Of a DNA stretch of 64,000 bases, positions 1 through 10,321 are shown one piece after another. This DNA is from Dysidea avara. Lineage: Eukaryota; Porifera; Demospongiae; Dictyoceratida; Dysideidae. Below the pieces are notes generated by a model, which was given only the letters and a program-made list of their open reading frames with translations, did not search any database and was not told the DNA's origin. The stretch is from contig NC_089277.1 in the NCBI RefSeq assembly GCF_963678975.1, positions 23,193,672 to 23,257,671 of the forward strand, in the 5' to 3' direction. Each line of letters starts with the position of its first letter. The stretch's first letter is position 1. The position numbers and the translations under genes were made by a program.

Positions 1-1020
1 ATATCCAGTACACCTTTGTACACTACCATCATCACTATACCAATTAAGTTACAGTTCCAAGTCAACTATTCAACTAGTGGAACCAAGTGGTTAAGAGAGT
101 ATGGTTACATACAGAAACTATTCCACTATCTAGTGAAATGATTCTGTCTCTGTTCATGTTTAATGCTATATTGTTGTTTGATGAGGTCCAAGTGTTTAGT
201 AAGGACCACTAAAATGTCAATATTGCTAAACTGGATTAGAACATAAGTATTGATCAGAAATGTGTTTTTTTTAATTTATTAATACTTTACAACACAAGTG
301 CTGAAGGTCTGCAAGACACTTGGTCCTACAGCTTTTTTAAAGATGTTATATTAAGTATTTTTTTAAAGTTGGAGAAAGGAGAAACAATCCATGATTGAAC
401 ATGAGCCTTACATGGCCATGGGCAGCCTTGAACCTGCAGCCATCCAATTTATTCTTGAACACTTACATGAGTCTGTGATGGTATTACTTTCTAAACTGTA
501 AACATTTTGACAAGTTGCATCACAATTATTGCTGTGGCTATTATTCATGGGTACATCCAACCAAATAAGAGCAAGATTTTCGCTTAGGCTTCTAGGCTAT
601 GGGTAAACACCTCGAACAGGCTCTGCTTTCTGTGTACACCCTCCAGTGCCTAACTGGTAAAGTAGATAATAACAACAATAACATAACAAATAGTCAAGAA
701 TTGTTTTATCTCTTCAATTATGCCACTTTGTGGTTGCTGCTCATATTCAATGAAAGTGAAACACTTAACGTAATCACAGTAAATGTACTGGTCGGTTTGT
801 CTTTCATTCAGTTTCTGTTAATTTTTGTTTATCACATGTTTACATTTGTAAGCCCCTGCAGCAAAACATTGACACAAACTAAAGCAATATGGAATTATAT
901 CAGAAATAATTGCAATTGCAGGAGACAAAGCATACAACAAGAAGATAATTTGAGCATGGACATCCCTGAAGTTCTCTGATTTTCGAGAGCCTTTAATAGG
1001 AGAAGATTAACTGGTTAGCC
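1..1020 (+). pseudogene. C-terminal remnant of a multi-pass membrane protein gene, paralogue of the 38.3-47.2 kb gene
   Basis: This stretch aligns by eye with 46430-47160. The first 50 bases match 46434 onward almost base for base, and the open stretch ending at 979 matches the end of the other copy (shared NVLVGLSFIQ, then FVSPCSK and MEIPEV). The encoded part has two hydrophobic segments and a short polar tail, as expected for the last transmembrane helices and cytoplasmic end of the family. It is broken: there is no continuous frame from 1 to 600, about 210 bases of repeat sequence lie between 264 and 474, and a second unmatched stretch covers about 585-685. The ATG at 599 therefore lies in inserted sequence and is not a real start. 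The gene continues to the left of the window. It is most likely a dead paralogue. Its function is unknown. Confidence 0.8.
264..474. repeat. SINE-tail-like insertion inside the pseudogene
   Basis: The paralogue at 46714 reads straight through this point, so the extra ~210 bases are an insertion. Part of it (about 270-385) resembles 8543-8665, with shared GTGCTGAAGGTCTG and TGGTCCTACAG, and more weakly the SINE 3' end at 56.0 kb. I see no clear target duplication. Confidence 0.55.
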
Positions 1021-1058
1021 ATAAACTATCGACAATGTGCGTAATGTATGTAGCTATG

Positions 1059-1968
1059 CAGGGGCGTAGCTAGCCAGAAGGTGATGGAGGGGCAGGCATG
1101 TCCCCACGAAACACTCAAAATCATTCAAAATTGCAAAAAAGGCTAATGACCCAATGGTGGGCTAGCCAACATACGGTGTTGTATTATTACAGCTTAAATA
1201 ACTAGCTACGTAACCATTTCAGTACAGACTGCTTCCAATCGAGGTAGCTATATTTGTCGAGCATCATCGCACGTGCCACAACTGTACTCCAACAAATTCA
1301 TCCACAGTCCGGTAGAGCTAATACTTTAGTGCAAATACAGGTTACTTTACGTTAGCCACAGCCTGTGCTGCAGTCCTAGCACACTGCTGATAGGATGACG
1401 TATTCACTCACTTCACTCAGCGAAATTGAAATGCCATGTATTGCACGAAATCCTACCTGTCTTGCTAGCAGAACTTGTAAGCTTGACTGATCCACCTGAC
1501 TGACTAAGTAAAAACAGACTGCACTGCCGTACGTACAAAGGTCCAGTGTGATCGACTCGCCATGATAAAATAAACTTGGTACATTTATTTAGCTAACACT
1601 TTATCACCTCGTAGACGGTAGGTTCATAGCGTCATCTGGTCTCCTTTGTCACTTGTGAGTTGTGAGTCCTGCCGTGGAGAAGCGGGTCACTCTTTTTATA
1701 TTCAAAAATGTTCTATCACGCGAGTAATCTAGGCTAAATATAGAAGTATGTGTCTAATATTTTCGTTCGATGGATTCGCGAGCGAGTTGAATGTTGTGTG
1801 TGCGCATTCACTAGCAGCCCCTGGTGATACCGCGTAGTAGTGTACATAATTTACAGTCATTTGCGTGTCAGTTTAATACTGGTAAACTTGTGACGAAGGT
1901 TTAAAAAAAATCATTTAGTGATGGGGGGGAAAATGCCCCCCCTTGCCCCCCCCTTAGCTACGCCTCTG
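1059..1968. mobile_element. hAT-type non-autonomous element (910 bp), perfect 8-bp TSD
   Basis: The ends are inverted: CAGGGGCGTAGCTA at the left and TAGCTACGCCTCTG at the right. The element is flanked by a perfect 8-bp direct repeat, TAGCTATG (1051-1058 and 1969-1976), the target duplication size typical of hAT transposons. No transposase-like ORF lies inside. It landed just 3' of the pseudogene's stop. Confidence 0.85.
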
Positions 1969-1976
1969 TAGCTATG

Positions 1977-2513
1977 TGCATTGCAAATTAATAATTATAA
2001 GTTTTTTATTTGCTCATTCAGAGTTCGTTTTGTACAGGGTGCTTATAAGTGCACTGCTAGCTACAGTATTCTAGTAACTTGTAATAAAAATTAATTTGTG
2101 ATCGTGATATGGTGTCAAATATTTTTTGGTGTTTGTACATTCAATATTTCTGTGTATAATTCCAAAGAAGCTCAGTTATATGTATACGGGTGTACCATCA
2201 TGCTTTCTCTGTAGGATTTACAAAAAAGGCATAAACCTGTATACACAAGGTGCTCACCCACAGTAAGGAATTCTGAGTGTTATATATTAAAAATCAAAAC
2301 AAATATGACTGTAAAACAACTGAGGCCTAAATCAATCTTCTGGCTTCCTCTGGCTTTCTAATCAAACAGTATGCCTATGATTGTTTGACAAATGAACATT
2401 TTTATAGCTATGAAAATATGAGAACTACACCGAATCTGCTTTCACATTAATGGGAGTCTAACTTTTGACTGATTCCATATTATAATAACTAACACTTCAT
2501 TTCTTTATACTAG
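1977..2513. other. No recognisable feature
   Basis: AT-rich sequence with no ORF of note and no repeat that I can match elsewhere in the window. Confidence 0.5.
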
Positions 2514-2636
2514 AACCATGCGCATCATGACTACACTATACACTGAAACAAGATTTGATCTGCTTGGTGCAGCTGCTACAGTAATTTTGATCCTCATGAG
2601 TACAACAGAACTGCTAGTGTTTACCAGAACTCCAAG
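2514..2636 (+). other. Possible isolated exon encoding a membrane segment
   Basis: A pyrimidine-rich tract ending in AG (TTTCTTTATACTAG, to 2513) precedes an open stretch that reads LGAAATVILILMSTTELLVF as a hydrophobic segment. A donor-like AAG|GTACTT follows at 2637. The composition looks more protein-like than the other short ORFs. I recognise no family and see no neighbouring exon, so this could be chance. Confidence 0.25.
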
Positions 2637-2937
2637 GTACTTTGGTAAAGTTAATAAGTTTTCTGTCTTTTCATTATTGAGAAAAGAGGATAGCCTAAGC
2701 CCCTGGCTACACCTCTGGCTCTGTTAGTCATTACATTAGTGCATAATAACATAATAACATGCCTTACAGCATTAGTATAGCCAAGTAGTTAAATGTAGTC
2801 AGGGGTGGAACCAGGATTTTGCTAAGGGGGGCACACAGGTAGAAGTCACTCCACAGTGTACAAAGCACACTCGACAAAATACAAAGCATAAGCTTTCTAG
2901 GGGGATCTGGGGGCATGCCTCCCTCTCCCCCCCAAAA

Positions 2938-3500
2938 ACAATTTTGAAAATTTAGGGAGATTGAATTTGGTGACAATTTTGAGTGAAATTTGTTGATAGT
3001 TCAAACACTGGAAGATACTGAGTTAAAAACCAGAATTAGTGTAAAGGCCTAGGCTGCTCCCTAAGGAAAGTTTGAAAATTTAATGTTCTGAGATCGAATT
3101 TAGTGGCAATTTTGACTGAAATTTGTTGATACATAGTTCAAACACTGGAAGATACTGAGTTAAAAACCAGAATTAGTGTAAAGGCCTAGACTGCTCCCTA
3201 AAGACATTTTAAAAGATTAACATTCTGAAATTGAGTTTGGTGACAATTTTGATTAAAATTTGTTGATAGTTCAGATACTGAGTTAAAAACCATGCAGAAT
3301 TAGTTTAAACTGCTCCGTAATGAAATTTTGAAAACTCACCATCGTGAGATAATTTTGACTAAAAGCTTATGAAAATTCAATGCTGGAAGCATGAATGCTA
3401 CAGAGCTGTAGTAGCTATAAAGAAATTTTGAAACAAATGACTATTGAGAATGATTTTGGTGCTAATTTTGGCTGAAATTAAATTGAAATTTTAGAAATAG
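2938..3500. repeat. Imperfect tandem repeat, unit about 130 bp, ~4 copies
   Basis: Phrases such as GACAATTTTGA, AAATTTGTTGATA and GATACTGAGTTAAAAACCA recur near 2970, 3110 and 3240 in the same order. A more diverged copy follows from about 3330. This is non-coding. Confidence 0.8.
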
Positions 3501-3687
3501 CATAAGGTACCCTGCACAAGCATCACAGAAAAATTAAGCGTATAGATAATCCTGGAATTTGGTGTGCAGCTGCATCTCCAGAGAATTTCTATAGTCACTA
3601 GGGTGTGGATAAAATCATTAACTCAAATTAGAACAGGTGTTTGGTTGTTTAAAATGACAAACAGTGTTTTATAATTATGTTACTCTT

Positions 3688-3734
3688 GACTGTTTTATTA
3701 GAGTAAATGACTGTTCTATTAGAGTATCTCGATT
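3688..3734 (+). repeat. Dispersed 'TATTAGAGTA' motif, two copies in tandem
   Basis: Two copies of the TGACTGTTCTATTAGAGTA motif, the second followed by TCTCGAT. The same motif occurs at about eleven other places in the window inside unrelated repeats. Confidence 0.8.
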
Positions 3735-3921
3735 TCTAAACATAGAGGGTGCTCTATCCCGCCTAGTTCCCCTTGTGCTATGTCAATATGGGTATTACTT
3801 TGCTACAGACACATTTATTATATTACATATAGTCATAAACTGCATAAAAATGTCTAAGGTGCCTAGCTATGTTCTATAAGCAACAATATAAAAAAATTCT
3901 GAAGGGGGAGCACTGCCCCTG

Positions 3922-5020
3922 GTAGTTTAGTAGGTAGTTAATAGTTCAAGGTTATATACTAATACAGAGCTGGCAACTTTTATTTGGAGGGCCACACGTA
4001 TATATGCATGCAGTATACTGTAGCTATGCCAGTCACTGAAAAGTTATATCAGAACTAGCTATATATTTAGCTGGAGGCTGTAGCTACATAGCTAAAGAAT
4101 GGATATTTGCTGGCACTGAACACAGTTACACAATTTAAACTATAACATACAAATGCCGACCATACAAAATTAGTGCACATCATACACTATATAAGTTCAC
4201 ATACTAGGATGGAGGATAAAACAATGCCATGTGAAGGTTCGTGTACTGAATGCAGTTACTCAATCAATTAGTAGCTTACACTTATGTAGTGAAGTCTGTT
4301 GCTGTGCTTATCAGAAGCTGACAAAGAATGGTATATAGTGTTGAATCAGATTAAATCTGTGAGATATTTGAGTGTTATTATTGACATCACCTAGGTCACT
4401 AAACATTTCTAGTATAGTTTCCAGAGTTAGACCACTGTGTTTGCTATATTCTACTTTTGTCGTACCAGTAACTATATACAGCCAGACACATGCAGAGAGG
4501 CCCATAGTCATACACATGCATTGTTAAAATTTTAGAGATGTTGCCAATTTGCTATCTGGAGAGATACCATTTGACTACTGTAATGTTGTGTACATGGTGT
4601 CCCACCACTGCAAAACTTACAACTATGCTTGAAAGGATGCACACTTAATAAATAGCTAACTACTGTTGCAGAGTCTTCTTATACTTTAACAAAGCATCAA
4701 AGGCTTCGTAACACTAAAGCTACAGATTTTCAACAAATATCACCTTCATATTTAATATTACATAACATATTTTCTTACTCAAAGGATATAATAGGGCACG
4801 TCACACGTAACATAACTCCTCGCATAACTCAAGTTAGCTATTTGTTCCAAGAGTTACTGTAGCTAATAACAAATTTGGAAAGTGGAGTTCCTTTTTAGTG
4901 GAGCTAGTTTATGGAATTCTTTGCATGATTGAGGCAACCAACTCGTCCTTGTCGTCACTTAGCTATACAAACTAGCTATAATATGCAGTGATTTAGCTAT
5001 ACCATATCAGCTTAGTATTA
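3922..5020. other. No recognisable feature
   Basis: AT-rich sequence. A 68-codon minus-strand ORF near 4.3-4.5 kb matches nothing that I know. I see no repeat structure. Confidence 0.4.
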
Positions 5021-5024
5021 GTAT

Positions 5025-5725
5025 TTTGTATTAGTAGTATTTGTGTTACAGGTAAAGAAGGCTCAAGGAGCCTGTAAAGCCTGATCTGTACAAAAAGAAT
5101 TTAACAAATTTGCAACTACATAGCAAAAACTTATATACAATAATAGTTAACTAATTAATAATCATACAATAAAGTAGACCAGCCACTGTCGAGAAAACTT
5201 TTAAAATCATTAAGTGTGGGTGCATTAACTATGTGATTGGGTAAACTGTTCCAGTCATTGATGGCTTGTACAGTGAAAAAAGTAGATCTCACTCTTGATG
5301 TTGCTTAAGGTTTAAATAACTTGTAATTGCGACCCCTAGTTGTTGATGAAGTTGCAGTAGTAAACAAATCTGATGTATCTAGACTGAAATGGCTGCGTAA
5401 TAGCTGATAGAACATTGTCATATCACCGCATAGTCTGTGGTATTTAAGTGATGGCAAGTTTAGAGCAGTGAGGCGATCATTATAATTATGTGTAGTTTTG
5501 AAGATCCTGGACCAATTTTGTGGCTCTTTTCTGTATCTTCTCTATTTGTTCTTGATCTAGAATGTATTGCGGTCCCCAGATGATGTTACCATACTCTAAC
5601 ACTGTGCGGATAGCTATATGGTTTATACAAGTTGATGAATGTAGCATGGTCGAAATTATTATTATTATTATTATTGTTACTGAGCAGACAGCACAGCTGA
5701 TATGCTCAGGAAAAAAAGCAATCAT
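5025..5725 (-). pseudogene. LINE remnant: C-terminal end of a CR1/Jockey-like reverse transcriptase plus 3' UTR
   Basis: Reading the minus strand, the sequence encodes the region just after the RT palm, with VLEYGNIIWGPQ and KIQKRATKLV. This resembles the usual 'LEYG..W.P....I..IQ+RAT' block of CR1-clade LINEs. A frame change follows, then LNLPSLKYHRLCGDM and finally INDWNSLPNHIVNAPTLNDF, the typical C-terminal 'WN.LP..IV.A.....FK' signature. The 3' end is AT-rich with short ACTAAT repeats near 5025-5050, like a LINE tail. It is 5'-truncated and frame-shifted, so it is dead. It lies directly beside a second minus-strand LINE piece. Confidence 0.8.
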
Positions 5726-5744
5726 AAAATGAATTTAGCTACGT

Positions 5745-6150
5745 AGTTACAAAGATTACAGTTATTGAGTTCCATACAATGTTTGCAGTTCCGCTGAAAA
5801 AGAGTCAATATTGTTGCTCTCAATGATGGAAGATGGTAAGTTGTTCCAATCCTTAATTGATCTGGAGAAAAAGCTCTGTTGGTATGAATAGGTAGACGAA
5901 TTTGGTAGAATAAAACGATGTGGGTGATATAGTCTGGTGGATTTTGTCATTGAAATAAAATTCTGAAGTCTTGTGAATAACTGCTAGTAGTCTGTTAGTT
6001 TTCTTGGCAACTGTGGTGGTAAGTCTTATGATCGTGAAACTTTAACGGATTGTCAATCATTATTCCCAAGTCCTTTACAACATCACAAGGTGTAATTGAG
6101 TGCCATCAATTACATATTTACCAAATCCGTGAGGTTTACCTAAGCTTGCT
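5745..6150 (-). pseudogene. Second LINE remnant with an internal deletion
   Basis: The minus strand gives KDLGIMIDNPLKFHDH and AKKTNRLLAVIHKT, the 'KDLGV..D..LKF..H' block found in CR1-like LINEs between the RT palm and thumb. It then jumps straight to the C-terminal block SFFSRSIKDWNNLPSSIIES. Roughly a hundred residues are missing between the two. The copy differs from the neighbouring LINE, so there are two insertions or two subfamilies. It ends about 160 bases upstream of the F-box gene start. Confidence 0.75.
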
Positions 6151-6311
6151 AGCTAAAACAGATTTCTCACTTTGGTTGTTGCGTTAATGATGTGTGTACG
6201 TTGTTTCTCAACTGAAAATCAGTGTTTTCACCGAGTGAATCACCACTATACATAAGACTGGCAGAATAAACCCACAATTGCTGCGTACGGGGTGCGGTTA
6301 CGCGAGTGGTG

Positions 6312-8213
6312 ATGGAAATAAACAAAGATAGTGACAAGTCTGAATCCTTGCAAGAATCAGAGGAACACTTTGTGAATATCTTAAGTCTTCCTGTGGAGCT
6401 TTTGGTGATCATAGTGTCGTTTTTACCTACGGCACGTGACAAAGCGAAGCTGCGATACGTTTCACGGAAATTACGGGTTGTGAGCGAAACACCATCACTA
6501 TGGACTAAGTTCATATGGCCACTTTATGACCGTCGAGAAGAGCGATCTGTAGTGAACGTGTTGAGAGATTTCGGAGACTACATTAACCTACTGATTTTCC
6601 CTGATCTCGTGACGGAATCAAAGCTAGTCAAGATGCTAAGATACTGTAACAGTGTAACACAGCTTGTACTGCCAGCAGCAACTAAGGTGGACTCTGAGAA
6701 ACTCAGAATTGCTGTTAAATACATGACAAGTTTAAAGCAGTTAGAAGTTCAGTTAAGCACAGACATCAAGCCGTTACTGCAGATTGTTGGGTTAACAGAG
6801 CTTGCAGTACATGTGCCATTGAATTGTCATCATTTCTGTGTTTCGTGGGTACGAAAGTGGATTGAAAATGCCTTCCGTCCATATAATTTAATTCTTTTCA
6901 CCCCAATGTTCAGCCTTGACACAGAAAATAGCATTTTAGAGTTTCTTTTAAGGTTTACTTATGTACCACTTCTGGGTTACAGATCTTATTTCACCTTGTG
7001 GTACAATTTTAAAGTGCCACTAAACTTGTTTCCATCTTTTCCAGAGTTTCAACTAGAAATAAGTGATAAGATTATCCTATCATGTGCAAAAGCTTGTAAC
7101 TTTGGATTGTTAGGTATAGGCTGGGATGTTTGTGTACTAACTGAATGTATTTGTGATGGTAGGCCTGTGTATAGAGCAAAGATTGGATCACATAGTTTAT
7201 TCGACATTGTACACTACAGAAAAATTCCTATGCATAATAAAGTGTTCAGCACTCTCGATCTTGTGACTGAATTTGACCTTGCATATTCTGAGGGATTTCT
7301 TTATTCTGGACACTTAGAACAACTTGCCATTGCATGTCCCAATCTACAGCGTCTTAACCTGCAATACAACCTGGAGTGCTTACGGAATTTACAAGGTCTC
7401 CGGATGATCGCTTGTCACTGTCAGAATTTGTGTGGACTAAACATGACATGTATTCCCATTGCAAATGTCCAAAGCCAGGTAGAATTGTGGAGTATACTGA
7501 GTGATATGAAACTCACATATCTGGTCATGCATGTTTGTTTATTTCATCCGGTGACTATCTCATATGAGCAACAGATGATTAAGTTGTTTCAAAAATGTTC
7601 TAGTCTACAAGCGTTCCAATTGGATGATTATTTTTCTGATCGTATGTGTCAAGTGTGTAATGAATGTAATGCTGACTGGTCACTGTTGTCCCATTTTCCG
7701 ACACTCAAGTACTGTACATTAGTTGGTAATCACTCTGACTTTGTGCAAGATGTTATTAGCAATTGTAAGGAGGCTATGATCTTGCTGTTTCACTCCAGTA
7801 AGATTTTAAACCTGTGCTCATCAATCTACACCTCCGATTTGCAACAACTGTCTGTTCAGTCAGAATATACTAATATCCCAGCAACATTCTTGGAGTCAGT
7901 GTCAGCTCATGGTGGACTAGTTCATGTTGTATTCTCGTCACAAGCAATCAGTGTTCAAGGAATTACTAATCTTACATTGAACTCTCCCGAACTTTTAACA
8001 TTAAATATTTATGCATACCAGTTTAATTGTGATCAACATGGGTCACTCACAGTCAGCAGTTTCAAAAGCACCGTGAAGAAAAGATGTCCTGATAGAAAAG
8101 TGTTTTCAGTGGGTTGTTTCATTGTGAAACATCATTATCTCATTCCATGTAACTCTGTGGCTGGAACTGACCTCTTTCCTTTATGGCCTTTTTATCATCC
8201 ATCTTTAATTTAA
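6312..8213 (+). CDS. F-box protein with degenerate leucine-rich repeats, single exon
   Basis: An uninterrupted frame of about 633 codons, the longest non-repetitive ORF in the window. The frame opens at two GTG codons (6306, 6309), so the first ATG is at 6312, in good Kozak context (G at -3 and +4). An F-box lies at about residues 25-70: LPVELLVIIVSFL, then KAKLRYVSRKLRVV and PSLWTKF. In this family the F-box binds Skp1 in SCF ubiquitin ligases. The remaining ~560 residues show irregular leucine-rich repeats (for example LEQLAIACPNLQRLNLQY, about residues 335-355), the presumed substrate-binding part. There is no signal peptide or membrane segment. Base composition is less AT-rich than the flanks, and the frame is intact, so it is probably functional. 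Intronless structure suggests membership of an expanded F-box family or an old retrocopy. The substrate cannot be predicted. Confidence 0.85.
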   Translation: MEINKDSDKSESLQESEEHFVNILSLPVELLVIIVSFLPTARDKAKLRYVSRKLRVVSETPSLWTKFIWPLYDRREERSVVNVLRDFGDYINLLIFPDLVTESKLVKMLRYCNSVTQLVLPAATKVDSEKLRIAVKYMTSLKQLEVQLSTDIKPLLQIVGLTELAVHVPLNCHHFCVSWVRKWIENAFRPYNLILFTPMFSLDTENSILEFLLRFTYVPLLGYRSYFTLWYNFKVPLNLFPSFPEFQLEISDKIILSCAKACNFGLLGIGWDVCVLTECICDGRPVYRAKIGSHSLFDIVHYRKIPMHNKVFSTLDLVTEFDLAYSEGFLYSGHLEQLAIACPNLQRLNLQYNLECLRNLQGLRMIACHCQNLCGLNMTCIPIANVQSQVELWSILSDMKLTYLVMHVCLFHPVTISYEQQMIKLFQKCSSLQAFQLDDYFSDRMCQVCNECNADWSLLSHFPTLKYCTLVGNHSDFVQDVISNCKEAMILLFHSSKILNLCSSIYTSDLQQLSVQSEYTNIPATFLESVSAHGGLVHVVFSSQAISVQGITNLTLNSPELLTLNIYAYQFNCDQHGSLTVSSFKSTVKKRCPDRKVFSVGCFIVKHHYLIPCNSVAGTDLFPLWPFYHPSLI

Positions 8214-8540
8214 TGTAATAGCTAGCTAAGCACGTGTAAGATTGTGTTGCATATAATAGTTCAATGAAAATTTGTAACATTGTAGTTAAATTATATAGTC
8301 ATGTCACATTATTTTGTTAATAGTTTATCTTTCATTCTTTATTTTAAGTCATAAAAAATTGTAGTTTATTACTATAGGCCATTAATAACATGTGTATAGG
8401 AGTAAGAATGATCAATTGATCACGTAACTGTTCATTTGAAGCTTTACAAAATAGTACTCTGCGTATACATATAATACCTACTATAATCATGAGTATGTCA
8501 AAGTAGGGCTAAAATGAATATTCTAAATTCCAATGAAACG
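8214..8540. other. 3' flank of the F-box gene
   Basis: AT-rich sequence containing the likely 3' UTR. I see no canonical AATAAA in the first 200 bases, so the cleavage site cannot be placed. Confidence 0.4.
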
Positions 8541-8542
8541 AA

Positions 8543-8665
8543 TTGTTTTAAAAAAAATCATTAATGCTTTACATTACCAGTGCTGAAGGTCTGTAGGACA
8601 CCTGGTCCTACAGTCTGCTCAAAGACATTAGCTACATAAGGTGTGTTTGAAAAGTTGCAGAAAAC
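8543..8665. repeat. SINE-tail-like repeat, same family as 270-385
   Basis: It shares GTGCTGAAGGTCTG, a TGGTCCTACAG block and the following AAAGA-rich stretch with 270-385. The core AGTGCTGAAGGTCT also matches the 3' part of the SINE at 55.8-56.1 kb. Confidence 0.6.
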
Positions 8666-8706
8666 AAATATTCTAAATGTATATAATTTGATTCACAAAC
8701 ACAATT

Positions 8707-8929
8707 GTGACCGGATTAGTGAAAAGGGGTCTTCCACACACATCCAATTCCATAAACTTTGGAGACCATAACTAAGTGTGTAGGTAACATATTAACCTGA
8801 AACTTTTACCACTTATTCAGCTATGTTGGTGCTCATGTCTGACCAAATTCTTTTCAATCTGAAGTTATGAATTGTCAAAGTTGGCAAAAAGGATGTGTGT
8901 GGAAGACCCCTTTTCGCAAATCCGGTCAC
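8707..8929. mobile_element. MITE of the GTGACCGG family (223 bp), 4-bp TSD AATT
   Basis: The terminal inverted repeats extend about 35 bp with a few mismatches: GTGACCGGATTAGTGAAAAG at the left and TTTTCGCAAATCCGGTCAC at the right. AATT flanks both sides (8703-8706 and 8930-8933). Two relatives with 4-bp TSDs sit in the BEL/Pao element at 20.5 and 21.4 kb. I cannot assign the superfamily. Confidence 0.85.
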
Positions 8930-8933
8930 AATT

Positions 8934-9927
8934 ATGTTTTCGTAGGAAATCAAACTGCTTCATTTGTTGATACAACAATTATACTGTATATACCGGCATG
9001 CACTGGCTCCATTTCTTTATATAAGAAAAAAACAATATATTTCATAAAGTTTTATACTTTATTGCTTTACCATTGTAAAGTATGTTGAATCTACTCCCAC
9101 AGCATCAAATATTTGAAATAATGAACTATTCGAATGATTAGTTTTAGCCCTAATGTCAAGTACATATAGTTATACTGACTGTTCTATTAGAGCATGTTGT
9201 TAAGGACCAAGATGTAAGCTGACTGAGATGCTAGATGCAGCAATGCTCTATCACTCCCAAATCCATCAACGGCTCCTTTCTGATCTGGTATAAGCTGTAG
9301 TCAACTGCTCATGTGGCGACACCCATCCTGTAGAGAGAATACACGACGATTAAGGTTGATTGATAATTCAATAATATCCTGACCTGTAATGAGCTTAATG
9401 GCTTCCATTTTAAAGCTCCTTACAAGACTCAATATCTAGGAGAATAAAGAAGGATGGTTGAATTGGTAGCTATAAGTATCAAAATTGTCTAGATATATAG
9501 TAGAGCAGCTAAGCAACAAATTTTGATGAAATCATTTATGATCACTTTGTGATTCAAGGCTTATTACAAGCACCAAATTTTCAGTAAGTTGACACTGCTT
9601 AAAGTTTCTTAGCTTATTGGAGTGGTATATCCCCAGTATATATGGAACAGTTAATAATTTACTCTTTTAGTAGCTTTTCAGTACACTGATGCTTTACTGA
9701 GAGTTTAAAACTTTGTAAACGATATGTTCCATACACTAAAAGTTACTGACATTTTACTATCAATAAAACTGGATACAACTACAGTAAAGCAGCTTAACAA
9801 ATTAGTAAACTAAGAATTTTTGAACAGTGTGAGTAAGGTATAGTAAATCATTTGAGATATGGAGCCACATCAAAATCATTACCTTGTTAGGGCATGTTAG
9901 AAACTCTAAAGCTAAGTTATAAGCCAT
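8934..9927. other. No gene; one short copy of the dispersed motif
   Basis: Nothing recognisable except GACTGTTCTATTAGAG at 9177-9192. Confidence 0.4.
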
Positions 9928-9935
9928 TTCTAGCC

Positions 9936-10313
9936 ATAGGCGGCGGAAAGGGGGGGCTAGGGGGCTAAAGCCCCCCTTCGGTCTGCTGAGGGGGGGCTTA
10001 GCCCCCCCCCCCCCCCCCTCAGAGAATGATATCACACCGAAATTATCTTTCTTGAAGACCGTGATAAAGATCGAGATACTTTAATAGAGCAGTCACTCTA
10101 ATAAAGTAGTCAGTGTGTAGCGAGCTATGTAAGGATTTTTATGTAGTTTATCAGCTAGAAATGGTAGCTGGTGAGGTGGAAAACTCTTGTCAGTTGGTTA
10201 TAACCTTTTTTTTTTTTTTTTTTTTTTTGGTCTCACCTTACCAAACTATAGAAATAAGTCTGGGTCAGCCCAGCGGAGCCCCCCCTCATATCAACTACTT
10301 CCTCCGCCGCTGT
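9936..10313. mobile_element. hAT-like MITE (378 bp) with G/C-run ends
   Basis: The inverted ends are ATAGGCGGCGGAAAGG and CTTCCTCCGCCGCTGT, each followed inward by long G or C runs. TTCTAGCC (9928-9935) and TTCTAGCT (10314-10321) form an 8-bp target duplication with one difference. The interior holds the dispersed TATTAGAG motif (10068-10111) and a 22-T run followed by GGTCT, an arrangement also seen in the element at 56.9-57.2 kb. Confidence 0.75.
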
Positions 10314-10321
10314 TTCTAGCT

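Larger units (their letters stand above)
2800..3921. repeat. Candidate decayed transposon with G-rich ends and internal tandem repeats
   Basis: The left end reads CAGGGGTGGAACCAGG followed by a G run. The right end reads GGGGGAGCACTGCCCCTG. Both resemble the 'CAGGGG...' ends of hAT-like repeats elsewhere in the window. GTAGT flanks both sides, but no 8-bp duplication is evident. The left part shares GGATCTGGGGGCATGCC-type sequence with the repeat at 15.9 kb. Confidence 0.4.

Noticed and set aside
6167-6514. Minus-strand 115-codon ORF over the F-box gene start
   Set aside because: It is antisense to the N-terminus of the F-box gene and has no domain.
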